A stretch of 64,000 bases of DNA from an uncultured beta proteobacterium. Lineage in GTDB: Bacteria > Pseudomonadota > Gammaproteobacteria > Burkholderiales > Burkholderiaceae. Positions within the stretch are counted from its first letter, which is position 1, and each line of letters opens with the position of its first letter. Location: the NCBI GenBank assembly GCA_903900805.1, contig CAIUOP010000027.1:1-64000 (forward strand), in the 5' to 3' direction. The notes under the pieces are model-generated. The model was not told the origin of the DNA. It worked only from the letters and a program-made list of their open reading frames with translations, and ran no database searches. Made by a program: the position numbers and the translations under genes. Below, one piece after another: positions 54,702 to 64,000 of the stretch.

Positions 54702-56753
54702 CTAGCGAACAAAAGGCTGGTAAGCGTATAAAACCCAAGCTAGCAATACCGCTAAGCCTGCAATCATTGCAAAGGCATAGTGGTAAAGATAACCGGATTG
54801 CAAATGGCGAATGACGCCAGCAAAGCGCCCTACTGTATGCGCACTACCATTGACAAAGAAGCCATCAATGATTTTCTGATCACCGCGGTGCCACAAGAAA
54901 CTGCCGATCCAAATGAGACCTTTCGCAAAGACCGCCTGATTCAAATCATCTAAATAGTATTTGTTATCCAGCAATTTCTTGATGGGTGCTAATGCTTCTG
55001 CAAATTTAGCAGGCAACTTAGGAGCCCAAAGATAGCCAATGGCAGCCGTTAGTACACCAAGTACTACTAACAATAGTATTGGTGATGTAAATGCATGCAT
55101 TGCCATTGCTACTGGGCCATGGAAATGATCTTCAAGCTCTTTCATGATTGGATGGCGCACCACGTCAATAAAGATAGAGTCGCCAAAGTAAGTACCAAAT
55201 AAAAGTGGAGTAATTGTGTAGAAACCAATGATGACCGACGGAATTGCCAACAGAATCAATGGCAAGGTCACCACCAACGGAGATTCATGAGGCTTCTCAC
55301 CTGGCGCTAAACCATGATGGGCATGGTCATCGCTCTGCTCTGCATGATGATCGTGCGCATGTGAATCAGCATGACCCCAACGGGCTTTGCCGTGGAATAC
55401 CAGGAAGTAAAGGCGGAATGAATACAAAGCAGTTACAAAGACGCTAGCCATTACCGCAAAGTAAGCAAATCCAGAGCCAGCAATATGACTAGCCGCAACC
55501 GCTTCAATAATCGAATCTTTGGAATAGAAGCCAGAGAAAAATGGGGTACCAATTAAAGCAAGATTGCCAAGCAACATCATGAGACAAGTAATTGGCATGT
55601 ATTTCCAGAGGCCTCCCATCTTGCGCATATCTTGCTCGTGGTGCATACCCAAAATCACACTACCAGCTGCGAGGAACAATAAGGCCTTAAAGAATGCATG
55701 GGTCATCAAATGAAAGATCGCTACTGGATAAGCAGAAACACCCAGCGCTACGGTCATATAACCCAATTGAGATAAAGTGGAATAAGCAACTACCCGCTTA
55801 ATATCGTTTTGCACAATACCTAAAAAGCCCATAAAGAGCGTAGTAATTGCGCCAATGATGACGATAAAGCTCAAGGCCACATCAGAAAGTTCGAACAATG
55901 GTGACATCCGAGACACCATGAAGATGCCTGCAGTAACCATGGTTGCCGCGTGAATCAATGCAGAAATGGGCGTTGGGCCTTCCATAGAATCTGGCAGCCA
56001 AACATGCAATGGGAATTGCGCTGATTTACCCATTGCGCCGATAAACAAGCAGATACAAACTACTGTCAGTAAATTCCAGTTAGTGCCAGGCAAGGTCTGT
56101 GCTGCTAAGGCAGTGTTCTGCGAAAAAATGACGTCATATTGCATTGAGCCAGTGCTAGCTAGCAATAAGCCAATGCCTAGAATGAAGCCAAAATCTCCAA
56201 TACGATTGACCAAGAAGGCTTTCATATTGGCAAACACGGCAGACTGGCGTTCAAAATAGAAGCCAATCAGAAGATAGGAAACTACCCCCACCGCTTCCCA
56301 GCCGAAAAAGAGTTGCAGAAGGTTATTACTCATTACTAACATCAACATGGCAAAGGTAAATAAGGAGATATACGAGAAGAAACGGTTATAGCCCTCTTCG
56401 CCCCTCATATAACCGATGGTGTAAATGTGCACCATGAGCGATACAAAGGTCACCACACACATCATGGTTGCTGTTAACGGATCAATTAAAAAGCCAATAT
56501 CTAGATTAAGTTCACCCAATTCCATCCAACGATATACGGTGCCATTGAAGTAGAAACCATCCATCACTTGCACCAACACATTGCAAGACAGTACGAATGC
56601 AATCGTGACACCCAAGATAGCCACAAACTGGGATGCGCCTTGGCCAATGCGATTGCCACCTAATTTAGTGCCAAATAAACCGGCGATTATCGAGCCAATT
56701 AATGGCGCGAGAGGAATCGCACAGAGAACAGGAATATTTAAGGTCAATTGCAT
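54702..56753 (-). CDS. nuoL: NADH-quinone oxidoreductase subunit L
   Basis: A 683-residue subunit with the conserved antiporter core (FFGWEAVGVVSYLLIGFY, SAQFPLHVWLPDSMEGPTPISALIHAATMV) and the long lateral helix at the C-terminus. A His-rich loop (HADSHAHDHHAEQSDDHAHHG, about residues 456-476) lies between helices; similar loops occur in other betaproteobacterial NuoL proteins. Proton pumping is its role. Confidence 0.97.
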   Translation of the reverse strand: MQLTLNIPVLCAIPLAPLIGSIIAGLFGTKLGGNRIGQGASQFVAILGVTIAFVLSCNVLVQVMDGFYFNGTVYRWMELGELNLDIGFLIDPLTATMMCVVTFVSLMVHIYTIGYMRGEEGYNRFFSYISLFTFAMLMLVMSNNLLQLFFGWEAVGVVSYLLIGFYFERQSAVFANMKAFLVNRIGDFGFILGIGLLLASTGSMQYDVIFSQNTALAAQTLPGTNWNLLTVVCICLFIGAMGKSAQFPLHVWLPDSMEGPTPISALIHAATMVTAGIFMVSRMSPLFELSDVALSFIVIIGAITTLFMGFLGIVQNDIKRVVAYSTLSQLGYMTVALGVSAYPVAIFHLMTHAFFKALLFLAAGSVILGMHHEQDMRKMGGLWKYMPITCLMMLLGNLALIGTPFFSGFYSKDSIIEAVAASHIAGSGFAYFAVMASVFVTALYSFRLYFLVFHGKARWGHADSHAHDHHAEQSDDHAHHGLAPGEKPHESPLVVTLPLILLAIPSVIIGFYTITPLLFGTYFGDSIFIDVVRHPIMKELEDHFHGPVAMAMHAFTSPILLLVVLGVLTAAIGYLWAPKLPAKFAEALAPIKKLLDNKYYLDDLNQAVFAKGLIWIGSFLWHRGDQKIIDGFFVNGSAHTVGRFAGVIRHLQSGYLYHYAFAMIAGLAVLLAWVLYAYQPFVR

Positions 56754-56755
56754 GA

Positions 56756-57064
56756 CTAGCCTTTTAGGTGGTCAAGATCATCGGCATTAATGGTGTCGAC
56801 CTTGCGGAAGAGCACTACCAAAATTGCCAAACCGATAGCTGCTTCTGCAGCTGCCACAGTCAAAATAAAGAATACAAACACTTGGCCTGCCATATCACTC
56901 AAATAATGAGAAAAAGCAATGAAGTTCATATTTACCGCCAGCAGCATTAATTCAATTGCCATTAAGAGCACGATTACGTTCTTACGATTGAGAAAAATAC
57001 CGATTACGCTAGTGGCAAACAAAATTGCACCTAGCACTAAGTAGTGAGCGAGAGTGATATTCAT
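56756..57064 (-). CDS. nuoK: NADH-quinone oxidoreductase subunit K
   Basis: A 102-residue subunit with three helices and the two conserved Glu in [16 protein letters not shown] and [13 protein letters not shown] that belong to the proton path. Starts within the nuoJ stop codon region (ATGA overlap). Confidence 0.97.
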   Translation of the reverse strand: MNITLAHYLVLGAILFATSVIGIFLNRKNVIVLLMAIELMLLAVNMNFIAFSHYLSDMAGQVFVFFILTVAAAEAAIGLAILVVLFRKVDTINADDLDHLKG

Positions 57065-57708
57065 TTCTTCTCCCCTCTAGTGTCTTGCTTTGCGCCCATA
57101 TCTGAACCCATTTTGACCACCCGCATACGATCGGCTGCAACGACATTCACTTGCTCGTGAATATTCTGGGACTTGGAGTCTTTCCGATTACGTAAGGTCA
57201 AGGCAACAGCTGCAATGATGGCAACTAAAAGAATCACGCCAGCCACTTCAAAGGCATAAACATAGTCTACGAAAATTAATCTACCTAGGGCCAGGGTATT
57301 GTTTGCAGCAATTTCTTCTGGCATGACTTGTACAGGAGCACTTGTACCGATAAAGCTGCGAATGATCACAATTGATAGCTCTAGAACAATCACGGCACCC
57401 ATCAAGAAAGCAACGGGCAGGTATTTTCTGAAGTCGCGACGTAAATGTTCTAAATCGAGATCTAACATCATCACCACGAAGAGGAAAAGAACCATCACAG
57501 CGCCAACATAAACCAAGATCAATGCCAAACTCAGGAACTCAGCCTTGAGCAACATCCAAAGGCCCGAGGCGCAAAAGAAAGCTAATACCAAAAAGAGCGC
57601 AGCATGCACTGGATTGCGAGCCGTAATCACCCGTACCGCAGAAATCACAAGTAAGCCTGCAAATCCGTAGAAGAAGACTGCAAATAATGTGGATGGATCA
57701 AATGTCAT
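57061..57708 (-). CDS. nuoJ: NADH-quinone oxidoreductase subunit J
   Basis: A 215-residue membrane subunit with five helices and the conserved Tyr/Gly stretch [22 protein letters not shown]. The C-terminus carries a soluble tail of about 45 residues, basic and variable. It overlaps nuoK by four bases. Confidence 0.96.
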   Translation of the reverse strand: MTFDPSTLFAVFFYGFAGLLVISAVRVITARNPVHAALFLVLAFFCASGLWMLLKAEFLSLALILVYVGAVMVLFLFVVMMLDLDLEHLRRDFRKYLPVAFLMGAVIVLELSIVIIRSFIGTSAPVQVMPEEIAANNTLALGRLIFVDYVYAFEVAGVILLVAIIAAVALTLRNRKDSKSQNIHEQVNVVAADRMRVVKMGSDMGAKQDTRGEKK

Positions 57709-57729
57709 AGTGATGTGTGCTCTATCCGA

Positions 57730-58221
57730 TTAGCGATAAGGTGCATCAGCTGCACGGTTGCTAGCAATATCTTTTTCATATTTATCGCCTACTGCCAATA
57801 ACATGTCTTTAGTGAAGTACAAATCGCCCCGCTTATCGCCAAAGTATTCAAAAATATTGGTTTCTACAATCGCATCAACCGGACAAGCTTCTTCACAGAA
57901 GCCACAGAAGATACATTTGGTCAAATCAATGTCATAACGGCTAGTTCGGCGAGTGCCATCTTCGCGCTCAGCAGTTTCAATGGTGATTGCATATGCGGGA
58001 CAGACGGCTTCACACAATTTACAACCAATACAGCGCTCTTCACCGTTTTCATAACGGCGCAAAGCATGCAGGCCACGGAAACGGGGTGACAACGGGGTCT
58101 TCTCTTCTGGGTATTGAATAGTAATTTTTGGCTTAAAGAGATAACGGCCAGTAATAGACATACCAGTCAAGATGTCTTTAAGCATCAAGCTGTCAAGGAA
58201 TTGGGAAATTTTCTTAAACAT
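57730..58221 (-). CDS. nuoI: NADH-quinone oxidoreductase subunit I
   Basis: A 163-residue ferredoxin-like subunit with two [4Fe-4S] motifs, [16 protein letters not shown] and [16 protein letters not shown], which bind clusters N6a and N6b. The N-terminus has an amphipathic helix that docks on the membrane arm. Confidence 0.97.
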   Translation of the reverse strand: MFKKISQFLDSLMLKDILTGMSITGRYLFKPKITIQYPEEKTPLSPRFRGLHALRRYENGEERCIGCKLCEAVCPAYAITIETAEREDGTRRTSRYDIDLTKCIFCGFCEEACPVDAIVETNIFEYFGDKRGDLYFTKDMLLAVGDKYEKDIASNRAADAPYR

Positions 58222-58232
58222 AATGAATTAAC

Positions 58233-59306
58233 CTATTTCCAAATATTCCATGGGGATACGACCCATGCGCCGACAACAACCACCCAAAATACCGAGATGG
58301 GAATGAAGATCTTCCAGCCCAAGCGCATGATTTGGTCATAGCGATAGCGCGGCAAGGTTGCCCGCAACCAAATAACGCAAGACAAGAGGAAGAAGGTTTT
58401 GCCAAACAACCAGAAGAAACCGGGAATATCACGCAGGATTGGCAAGTCAACAATTGGTAACCAGCCGCCTAAAAATATGATGGAAGAAACTGCTGCAATC
58501 AGAATCATATTGGCGTATTCAGCCAAGAAGAACATGGCAAATGACATTCCCGAGTACTCAACCATATGCCCCGCAACAATCTCTGACTCGCCCTCAACAA
58601 CGTCAAACGGATGACGATTTGTCTCTGCAACACCAGAAATAAAGTAGATTAAGAACATGGGGAGTAATGGCAACCAATTCCAAGAGAGGAAGTTCAATCC
58701 CAAATCAGCAAAAAAGCCTTGCTGCTGAGAAACAACAATGGCGCTCAAGTTCAATGAGCCTGATGTCAAGAGCACAGTCACCAAAGCAAAGCCCATCGCA
58801 ATTTCATAAGAGATCATTTGTGCCGATGCACGCATGGCGCCTAGGAATGGGTACTTAGAATTAGAGGACCAGCCAGCCAGAATCACACCGTATACGCCAA
58901 TCGATGAAATCGCCATGATGTAGAGCAGACCAGCATTGACATCCGCCAAAACCATTTTAGCCTGGAAGGGGATCACCGCCCATGCTGCAAAGGCAGGCAT
59001 GATGACCATGATTGGCGCTATGAAGAATAAGACCTTAGAAGAGCGTGCAGGAGAAATGATCTCCTTCATCAACAGTTTTAATGCGTCAGCAATCGGCTGC
59101 AATAAGCCTAATGGACCAACACGATTTGGTCCGAGACGAATATGCATCCAACCAATTAACTTTCTTTCCCAGAGAGTCAAATACGCTACGCAGGCAAACA
59201 TCGGCAATACGATGATGACAATCCGTACCAATGCCCAAACCAGTGGCCATAAAGAGCCAAAGATGGCCTCGCCTTGCGTAGTAATGAGGTTCAAGAAATG
59301 ATCCAT
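58233..59306 (-). CDS. nuoH: NADH-quinone oxidoreductase subunit H
   Basis: A 357-residue membrane subunit forming the quinone tunnel with NuoB/D. Motifs [36 protein letters not shown] and [27 protein letters not shown] are diagnostic. It is 11 bases upstream of nuoI. Confidence 0.97.
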   Translation of the reverse strand: MDHFLNLITTQGEAIFGSLWPLVWALVRIVIIVLPMFACVAYLTLWERKLIGWMHIRLGPNRVGPLGLLQPIADALKLLMKEIISPARSSKVLFFIAPIMVIMPAFAAWAVIPFQAKMVLADVNAGLLYIMAISSIGVYGVILAGWSSNSKYPFLGAMRASAQMISYEIAMGFALVTVLLTSGSLNLSAIVVSQQQGFFADLGLNFLSWNWLPLLPMFLIYFISGVAETNRHPFDVVEGESEIVAGHMVEYSGMSFAMFFLAEYANMILIAAVSSIIFLGGWLPIVDLPILRDIPGFFWLFGKTFFLLSCVIWLRATLPRYRYDQIMRLGWKIFIPISVFWVVVVGAWVVSPWNIWK

Positions 59307-59314
59307 TTCCTAAC

Positions 59315-61636
59315 TTATGCCTTGCTAACGGTAATAGGACCATACATCGATCCTAATTTCGCACTCGCCATAGTGCCTGCAGAAATTCTGACGGCACCTG
59401 GAGCTAAATTAACCTCTAATGTGGCAGGCAGATCAACAGACTCGCTGCCCTGAGAAACACATACTGCATCGCCCTCTTTAAGGCCCAGTTCTGAGAACAG
59501 CTGTTGATTTAAACCAGCCTGATTGCCGCGTTTTGCATCACGGGTTAATTGCAATGCAGAAGAACGACGCACAATTTGGTCGCCAGAATAAATATTGACG
59601 TCGGCAATTCGCTCAAGACCCGGTGTTGGGGTTTGGCTTCCACTAGCAATAGAGTTGCTAGTCGCTTTATTACTTAAGCGCGTGCAGTAGTTTTCATCTA
59701 GGGCTTCACCCAAAACTTCTTCTGGCAAATTGAATAAGAAATCATCAAGATTCAAGAGGCCGCCAAGTACCCGCAACACTTTCCATGCTGGACGCGAATC
59801 GCTTAATGGTTTGACTGAAGGTTGAATAGTCTGCGCAATACCTTCTGCATTCACAAATGTACCAACTGTTTCAGTGAAGGTGGAGATCGGCAGAATGACA
59901 TCAGCCACCTCTAGTAAATCAGTACTCTTATAAGCGCTCAATGCAATCACTGTATTGGCTTTTGCCAAGGCTGCACGCGCTTGCGCAGGATTTGGCAAAT
60001 CTGTATCTGGCTCAATATTCATCAGTAATACTGCTTTGCGATCGCCCGAGAGTACAGACTCAATACCTGCACCATTGGCATTTACTAAGGCAGCGCCAAC
60101 AGCATTCCCACCTACCGGCAAGAAACCTAAGGTAGCGCCAGTTTGGTCTGCAATAAATTGTGCCTGCACATGTAAGTCGGATGCCTGAGGATGTGCAATG
60201 GCTGCAGAACCTAGAAGTACTGCTTTTATAGAACCCGAGAGCAGGCTATCGGCAATCTTCTGTGCTGCTGGGGAGACAGATATATTGGCTGTTCCTGCAG
60301 GAGCAGCGACAGATTTTGCTTTCGCGACTGCCAACGCAACTTCACTCAAGCTATTGAGCCATGCGCTAGGCGCAGCAGTAATAGCAGTATTTGGAATAAG
60401 CCAATCATCACCGCCAGCATCAATCCGCATCACTTGCAAGCTGCGCTTGGCAGCAGTCCGAATACGCGCTGCCATAATCGGTTGATCCTTGCGCAAGAAA
60501 CTGCCAATGATCAGAGCCCGGTCAAGCTCGCTCAATTTAGCAATTGGCATACCTAGCCATGGCGCACTTGCAGCAGCTTTAATATCCGTCTGACGTAAGC
60601 GAGTATCAATTTGACTTGAACCCAAGCCACGGATCATCTTTTGCAAGAGATGCAGTTCTTCAGTGCTGGAAATTGGATGGGCTAAGGCAGCAATCGACTC
60701 TGGACCACTTTGGGCAGAGATAGTCTTTAATGAGTGCGACACATAATCTAGTGCTGACTGCCAATCTGTTTCAAGCCATTGACCGCCCTGCTTCACCATT
60801 GGCGTAGTCACACGATCTGCACTATTTAATCCTTCATAGGAAAAACGATCACGGTCGCTAATCCAGCATTCATTAATGGCTTCATTCTCTAAAGCTACAA
60901 CCCGCATGACCTTGTTATCTTTAGTCTGTACAGTAGTGTTTGCACCCAAGCTATCGTGTGGACTGACAGAGCGCTTACGACCCAATTCCCAAGTACGCGC
61001 TGCATAACGGAAGGGTTTGCTTGTCAATGCGCCAACGGGGCATATATCAATCATGTTTCCAGAAAGCTCTGAATCCACTGTTTGCCCAACGAAGGTAGTA
61101 ATTTCTGAATGCTCACCACGATTGACCATGCCCAATTCCATGACGCCTGCAACTTCTTGGCCAAAACGAACGCAACGGGTGCAATGAATACAACGGGTCA
61201 TCTCTTGCATTGAGATTAATGGGCCCACATTCTTATGAAACACCACCCGCTTCTCTTCGTCATAGCGTGAATTCGACTTACCGTAACCAACTGCTAAGTC
61301 TTGTAATTGGCACTCACCCCCTTGATCACAAATTGGACAATCCAATGGGTGATTAATCAGTAAGAACTCCATGACGGAGCGTTGTGCTTCAACTGCTTTA
61401 GCAGAATGGGTAAACACCTTCATGCCTTGAGTCACTGGTGTAGCGCAAGCAGGCAATGGTTTTGGTGCCTTCTCTACCTCGACTAAGCACATACGGCAGT
61501 TAGCAGCAATAGATAATTTCTTGTGATAGCAGAAATGTGGGACGTAGGTGCCGAGCTTATTCGCGGCGTGCATCACCATCGAACCTTGCGGAACCTCTAC
61601 TGTCTTACCATCTAATTCGATTTCTACCATGCTCAC
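59315..61636 (-). CDS. nuoG: NADH-quinone oxidoreductase subunit G
   Basis: A 773-residue peripheral subunit. The [2Fe-2S] domain (CYHKKLSIAANCRMCLVEV), the His/Cys [4Fe-4S] ligand set (NHPLDCPICDQGGECQLQD), the ferredoxin-type pair CIHCTRCVRFG and DICPVGALTSKPF, and a degenerate molybdopterin oxidoreductase domain (about 220-680) are visible. The extra N7-type CxxC motif of some enteric NuoG is not seen, as usual for alpha/beta types. Confidence 0.96.
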   Translation of the reverse strand: MSMVEIELDGKTVEVPQGSMVMHAANKLGTYVPHFCYHKKLSIAANCRMCLVEVEKAPKPLPACATPVTQGMKVFTHSAKAVEAQRSVMEFLLINHPLDCPICDQGGECQLQDLAVGYGKSNSRYDEEKRVVFHKNVGPLISMQEMTRCIHCTRCVRFGQEVAGVMELGMVNRGEHSEITTFVGQTVDSELSGNMIDICPVGALTSKPFRYAARTWELGRKRSVSPHDSLGANTTVQTKDNKVMRVVALENEAINECWISDRDRFSYEGLNSADRVTTPMVKQGGQWLETDWQSALDYVSHSLKTISAQSGPESIAALAHPISSTEELHLLQKMIRGLGSSQIDTRLRQTDIKAAASAPWLGMPIAKLSELDRALIIGSFLRKDQPIMAARIRTAAKRSLQVMRIDAGGDDWLIPNTAITAAPSAWLNSLSEVALAVAKAKSVAAPAGTANISVSPAAQKIADSLLSGSIKAVLLGSAAIAHPQASDLHVQAQFIADQTGATLGFLPVGGNAVGAALVNANGAGIESVLSGDRKAVLLMNIEPDTDLPNPAQARAALAKANTVIALSAYKSTDLLEVADVILPISTFTETVGTFVNAEGIAQTIQPSVKPLSDSRPAWKVLRVLGGLLNLDDFLFNLPEEVLGEALDENYCTRLSNKATSNSIASGSQTPTPGLERIADVNIYSGDQIVRRSSALQLTRDAKRGNQAGLNQQLFSELGLKEGDAVCVSQGSESVDLPATLEVNLAPGAVRISAGTMASAKLGSMYGPITVSKA

Positions 61637-61660
61637 TTGAAGATATCCCAGCTCAATAAC

Positions 61661-62959
61661 TTATAAAGGTTGTACAGAATCTAAGCAGCGCTTATTTTCT
61701 ACGTGATAGACAAATTCATTCATGTAATGCTTCAACATGCCACGTACTGGCATTGCAGCAGCATCACCCAAAGCGCAAATCGTGCGCCCTTGAATATTGG
61801 CTGCTACATCGTTGAGTAAATCTAAATCTTCAGGACGTCCTTGACCATGTTCAATGCGATGAACAATGCGCCACAGCCAGCCAGTACCTTCACGACATGG
61901 GGTGCACTGACCACAAGATTCTTCGTGATAGAAATAAGACAGGCGCTCTAAGGCTCGTACCATGCAACGGGTTTCATTCATCACGATCACAGCACCAGAC
62001 CCCAGCATGGAACCTGCTTTAGCAATGCTGTCGTAATCCATCGTCAAATCCATCATTTGTGCGCCAGGAATTACTGGAGCTGAAGAGCCACCAGGAATCA
62101 CTGCTTTTAACGCTTTGCCATCACGCATGCCGCCAGCAAGCTTGAGCAAGTCAGCAAATGGAGTTCCCAATGGAACCTCGTAATTACCTGGATGCACTAC
62201 GTCACCAGATACGGAGAAAATCTTAGTACCACCGTTATTGGGTTTACCCAGATCTAAATAAGCTTGACCACCAATTGCCAAAACAAAGGGAACGGCTGCA
62301 AATGTTTCAGTGTTATTAATGGTAGTTGGCTTGCCATACAAACCAAAGCTGGCTGGGAATGGTGGTTTAAAGCGCGGTTGGCCTTTTTTACCCTCTAATG
62401 ATTCCAGCAAAGCAGTTTCTTCGCCACAGATATAGGCACCCCAACCTGGGGTGGCATGTAATTGGAAGGAGAAATCACTTCCCAGAATCTTGTCGCCTAA
62501 ATAACCTGCAGCACGCGCTTCCTCTAAAGCCTCTTCAAAGCGTGAATACACTTCCCAGATCTCACCGTGAATATAGTTATAGCCAACGGTAATACCCATG
62601 GTGTATGCACCAATGATCATGCCCTCAATCAAAGCATGTGGGTTATAGCGCATGATGTCGCGGTCTTTAAAAGTACCAGGCTCACCTTCGTCGCTATTAC
62701 AAACTAAATATTTTTGTCCTGGGAACTGGCGTGGCATAAAACTCCACTTCAATCCTGTTGGGAAGCCTGCGCCGCCGCGACCACGCAATGATGAAGCTTT
62801 CAATTCAGTAATGATGGCATCAGGAGCAACTTTGTCATTTAATAAACGACGTAATTGCTGATAGCCCCCACGACTTTCATAGTCTTTTAAGCGCCAGTTA
62901 TCGCCATTCAATCCAGCAAGAATCAAAGGTTTAATGTGACGGTCGTGCAAGCTGGTCAT
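61661..62959 (-). CDS. nuoF: NADH-quinone oxidoreductase subunit F
   Basis: A 432-residue subunit that binds NADH, FMN and cluster N3. [17 protein letters not shown] is the nucleotide site, [22 protein letters not shown] the FMN region, and [15 protein letters not shown] supplies three Cys of the [4Fe-4S] cluster. It overlaps nuoE by ATGA. Confidence 0.97.
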   Translation of the reverse strand: MTSLHDRHIKPLILAGLNGDNWRLKDYESRGGYQQLRRLLNDKVAPDAIITELKASSLRGRGGAGFPTGLKWSFMPRQFPGQKYLVCNSDEGEPGTFKDRDIMRYNPHALIEGMIIGAYTMGITVGYNYIHGEIWEVYSRFEEALEEARAAGYLGDKILGSDFSFQLHATPGWGAYICGEETALLESLEGKKGQPRFKPPFPASFGLYGKPTTINNTETFAAVPFVLAIGGQAYLDLGKPNNGGTKIFSVSGDVVHPGNYEVPLGTPFADLLKLAGGMRDGKALKAVIPGGSSAPVIPGAQMMDLTMDYDSIAKAGSMLGSGAVIVMNETRCMVRALERLSYFYHEESCGQCTPCREGTGWLWRIVHRIEHGQGRPEDLDLLNDVAANIQGRTICALGDAAAMPVRGMLKHYMNEFVYHVENKRCLDSVQPL

Positions 62960-63462
62960 GCCGCTTTCCCTTCTGCACGAAGTTCACTTAAGAGTGAATC
63001 TATTTTTTCTTTACTCATAAAGCTACACATGCGCTTGTCATTAACCAACATCACTGGTGAGTCGCCACAGGCGCCCATGCATTCACCCTCTTTTAGAGTA
63101 AAGGTGCCGCAAGAGGTGGTTTCATTAAAGCCAATACCTAAAGTATCTTTAAGATAGTTTGCAGCTGTTGCACCATGTGTCAATTGGCAAGGCAAGTTGG
63201 TACAGATCACCAGCTTGTATTTACCAATCTGTTTAGTGTTATACATATTGTAGAAAGTAGCTACTTCATCGACTGCAATCATTGGCATCTCAAGGATTTG
63301 CGCAACAGTAGCGATCACCTCTGGCGACACCCAACCTACTTCAGATTGAGCGGCAATCAAAGCAGCCATCACCGCAGACTGCTTTTGCTCTGGCGGATAT
63401 TTCGCGACATTATGGGCAATATCTGCCAGCGTTTTATCGGATAGTTGAAGAGTTGTTGTCAT
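62956..63462 (-). CDS. nuoE: NADH-quinone oxidoreductase subunit E
   Basis: A 168-residue thioredoxin-like subunit with the [2Fe-2S] ligands CTNLPCQL and [16 protein letters not shown]. It partners NuoF. Its first base overlaps the last base of nuoD. Confidence 0.97.
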   Translation of the reverse strand: MTTTLQLSDKTLADIAHNVAKYPPEQKQSAVMAALIAAQSEVGWVSPEVIATVAQILEMPMIAVDEVATFYNMYNTKQIGKYKLVICTNLPCQLTHGATAANYLKDTLGIGFNETTSCGTFTLKEGECMGACGDSPVMLVNDKRMCSFMSKEKIDSLLSELRAEGKAA

Positions 63463-64000
63463 TAGCGATCAATCTCCCCGAACACAATATCTTGCGTACC
63501 AATGATCGTTACAGCATCAGCCAACATGTGGCCACGTGACATTTCATCCATAGCTGAAAGATGTACAAATCCTGGCGCACGAATCTTTAAGCGATATGGC
63601 TTATTAGCGCCATCAGAAATCAAGTAAATACCGAATTCACCTTTGGGATGCTCAACAGCTGAGTAGGCTTCACCATTCGGAACATGCATACCTTCAGTGA
63701 ATAGCTTGAAATGGTGAATTAACTCTTCCATATTGGTTTTCATATCTACGCGCTTTGGTGGCGCTACTTTATGGTTGTCACTCATCACAGGACCTGGATT
63801 TGCCTTGAGCCAGGCTACGCACTGTTTAATAATGCGATTAGATTGATACATCTCTTCCATGCGGACTAGATAACGATCATATGAGTCGCCGTTGACACCA
63901 ACTGGAATGTCGAAGTCAAGGCGGTCATAGACTTCATATGGCTGCTTCTTACGTAAATCCCACTCAATACCAGACCCACGCAACATTGGGCCAGTAAAGC
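63462..64000 (-). CDS. nuoD: NADH-quinone oxidoreductase subunit D, C-terminal part
   Basis: The reading frame stays open to the window end; 179 codons are present. The visible part includes [40 protein letters not shown] and the terminal DIVFGEIDR, typical of the 49-kDa subunit near the quinone site. The N-terminal half, and nuoA-C, lie outside the window. Confidence 0.97.
   Translation of the reverse strand, partial: FTGPMLRGSGIEWDLRKKQPYEVYDRLDFDIPVGVNGDSYDRYLVRMEEMYQSNRIIKQCVAWLKANPGPVMSDNHKVAPPKRVDMKTNMEELIHHFKLFTEGMHVPNGEAYSAVEHPKGEFGIYLISDGANKPYRLKIRAPGFVHLSAMDEMSRGHMLADAVTIIGTQDIVFGEIDR

Noticed and set aside
55326-55388. His-rich loop in nuoL as a special metal sensor
   Set aside because: Similar His-rich loops are known to me from other betaproteobacterial NuoL proteins, so it is not unusual here.
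1-64000. CRISPR arrays, insertion sequences, prophage or integrase genes
   Set aside because: I saw no regularly spaced repeats, transposase motifs or phage genes anywhere in the window.

Overview
The window reads as chromosomal DNA of a betaproteobacterium of the Burkholderiales with moderate GC, most like a freshwater Polynucleobacter or a close relative. This is inferred from gene families and gene order: nuo operon followed by NUDIX and DUF1178, carA-carB-greA-DUF4149, yhbY/rlmE-ftsH-folP-glmM, gloB/methyltransferase-rnhA and a Bug-type TctC receptor. No database search was possible. Coding density is very high, genes often overlap by 1-4 bases, and I see no insertion sequence, prophage or CRISPR array. 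No intergenic stretch exceeds 300 bases once the small reverse-strand gene at 9418-9630 is counted.

Layout. 1-67: the 5' part of a tRNA-Pro(TGG). 128-2685: a DUF2946-like small protein and a ZnuD-like TonB-dependent receptor, perhaps a zinc-uptake pair. 2682-18128: a phosphate-economy region. It holds ppk2, an OlsA/PlsC-type acyltransferase, a PlcP-like metallophosphoesterase, an Agt-like glycosyltransferase, dgkA, an OlsB-like acyltransferase, ppx, a small GDCCxFCS zinc-ribbon protein, phoR, phoB, phoU, pstBACS and a PhoA-type alkaline phosphatase. 18135-29498: housekeeping genes (glmM, folP, ftsH, rlmE, yhbY, DUF4149, greA, carB, carA). 29683-40302: prpE, mltD, gloB, a methyltransferase, rnhA, an RND efflux pair and dnaQ. 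40310-47323: a tartrate/D-malate dehydrogenase, a SprT-like protein, an amidase, a TctC receptor, an OYE-type oxidoreductase and mmsA. 47384-50514: a response regulator/adenylate cyclase, cheR and cheB. 50551-64000: DUF1178, NUDIX and nuoN back to nuoD, which is cut by the window edge.

The most interesting system is the phosphate region. I can place PhoB-box-like arrays (TGTCATA-type heptamers repeated every 11 bases) in front of four transcription units: ppk2, plcP-agt-dgkA-olsB, the zinc-ribbon gene followed by ppx, and pstS. Taken with the gene functions, this suggests a single PhoBR regulon that imports phosphate (Pst), mobilises polyphosphate (Ppk2, Ppx), scavenges organic phosphate (PhoA) and replaces membrane phospholipids. 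In that last step PlcP would release diacylglycerol, Agt would glycosylate it, DgkA would recycle it, and OlsB with OlsA would make phosphorus-free ornithine lipids. The component families are known. The compact physical linkage, and the inclusion of dgkA and the small zinc-ribbon protein, are the parts worth checking.

Secondary points of interest are a terminator-like hairpin inside the first codons of folP, a CheB-CheR-adenylate cyclase unit with no CheA or receptor nearby, an RND efflux pair inserted between rnhA and dnaQ, and a terminator encoded inside the 3' end of dnaQ.
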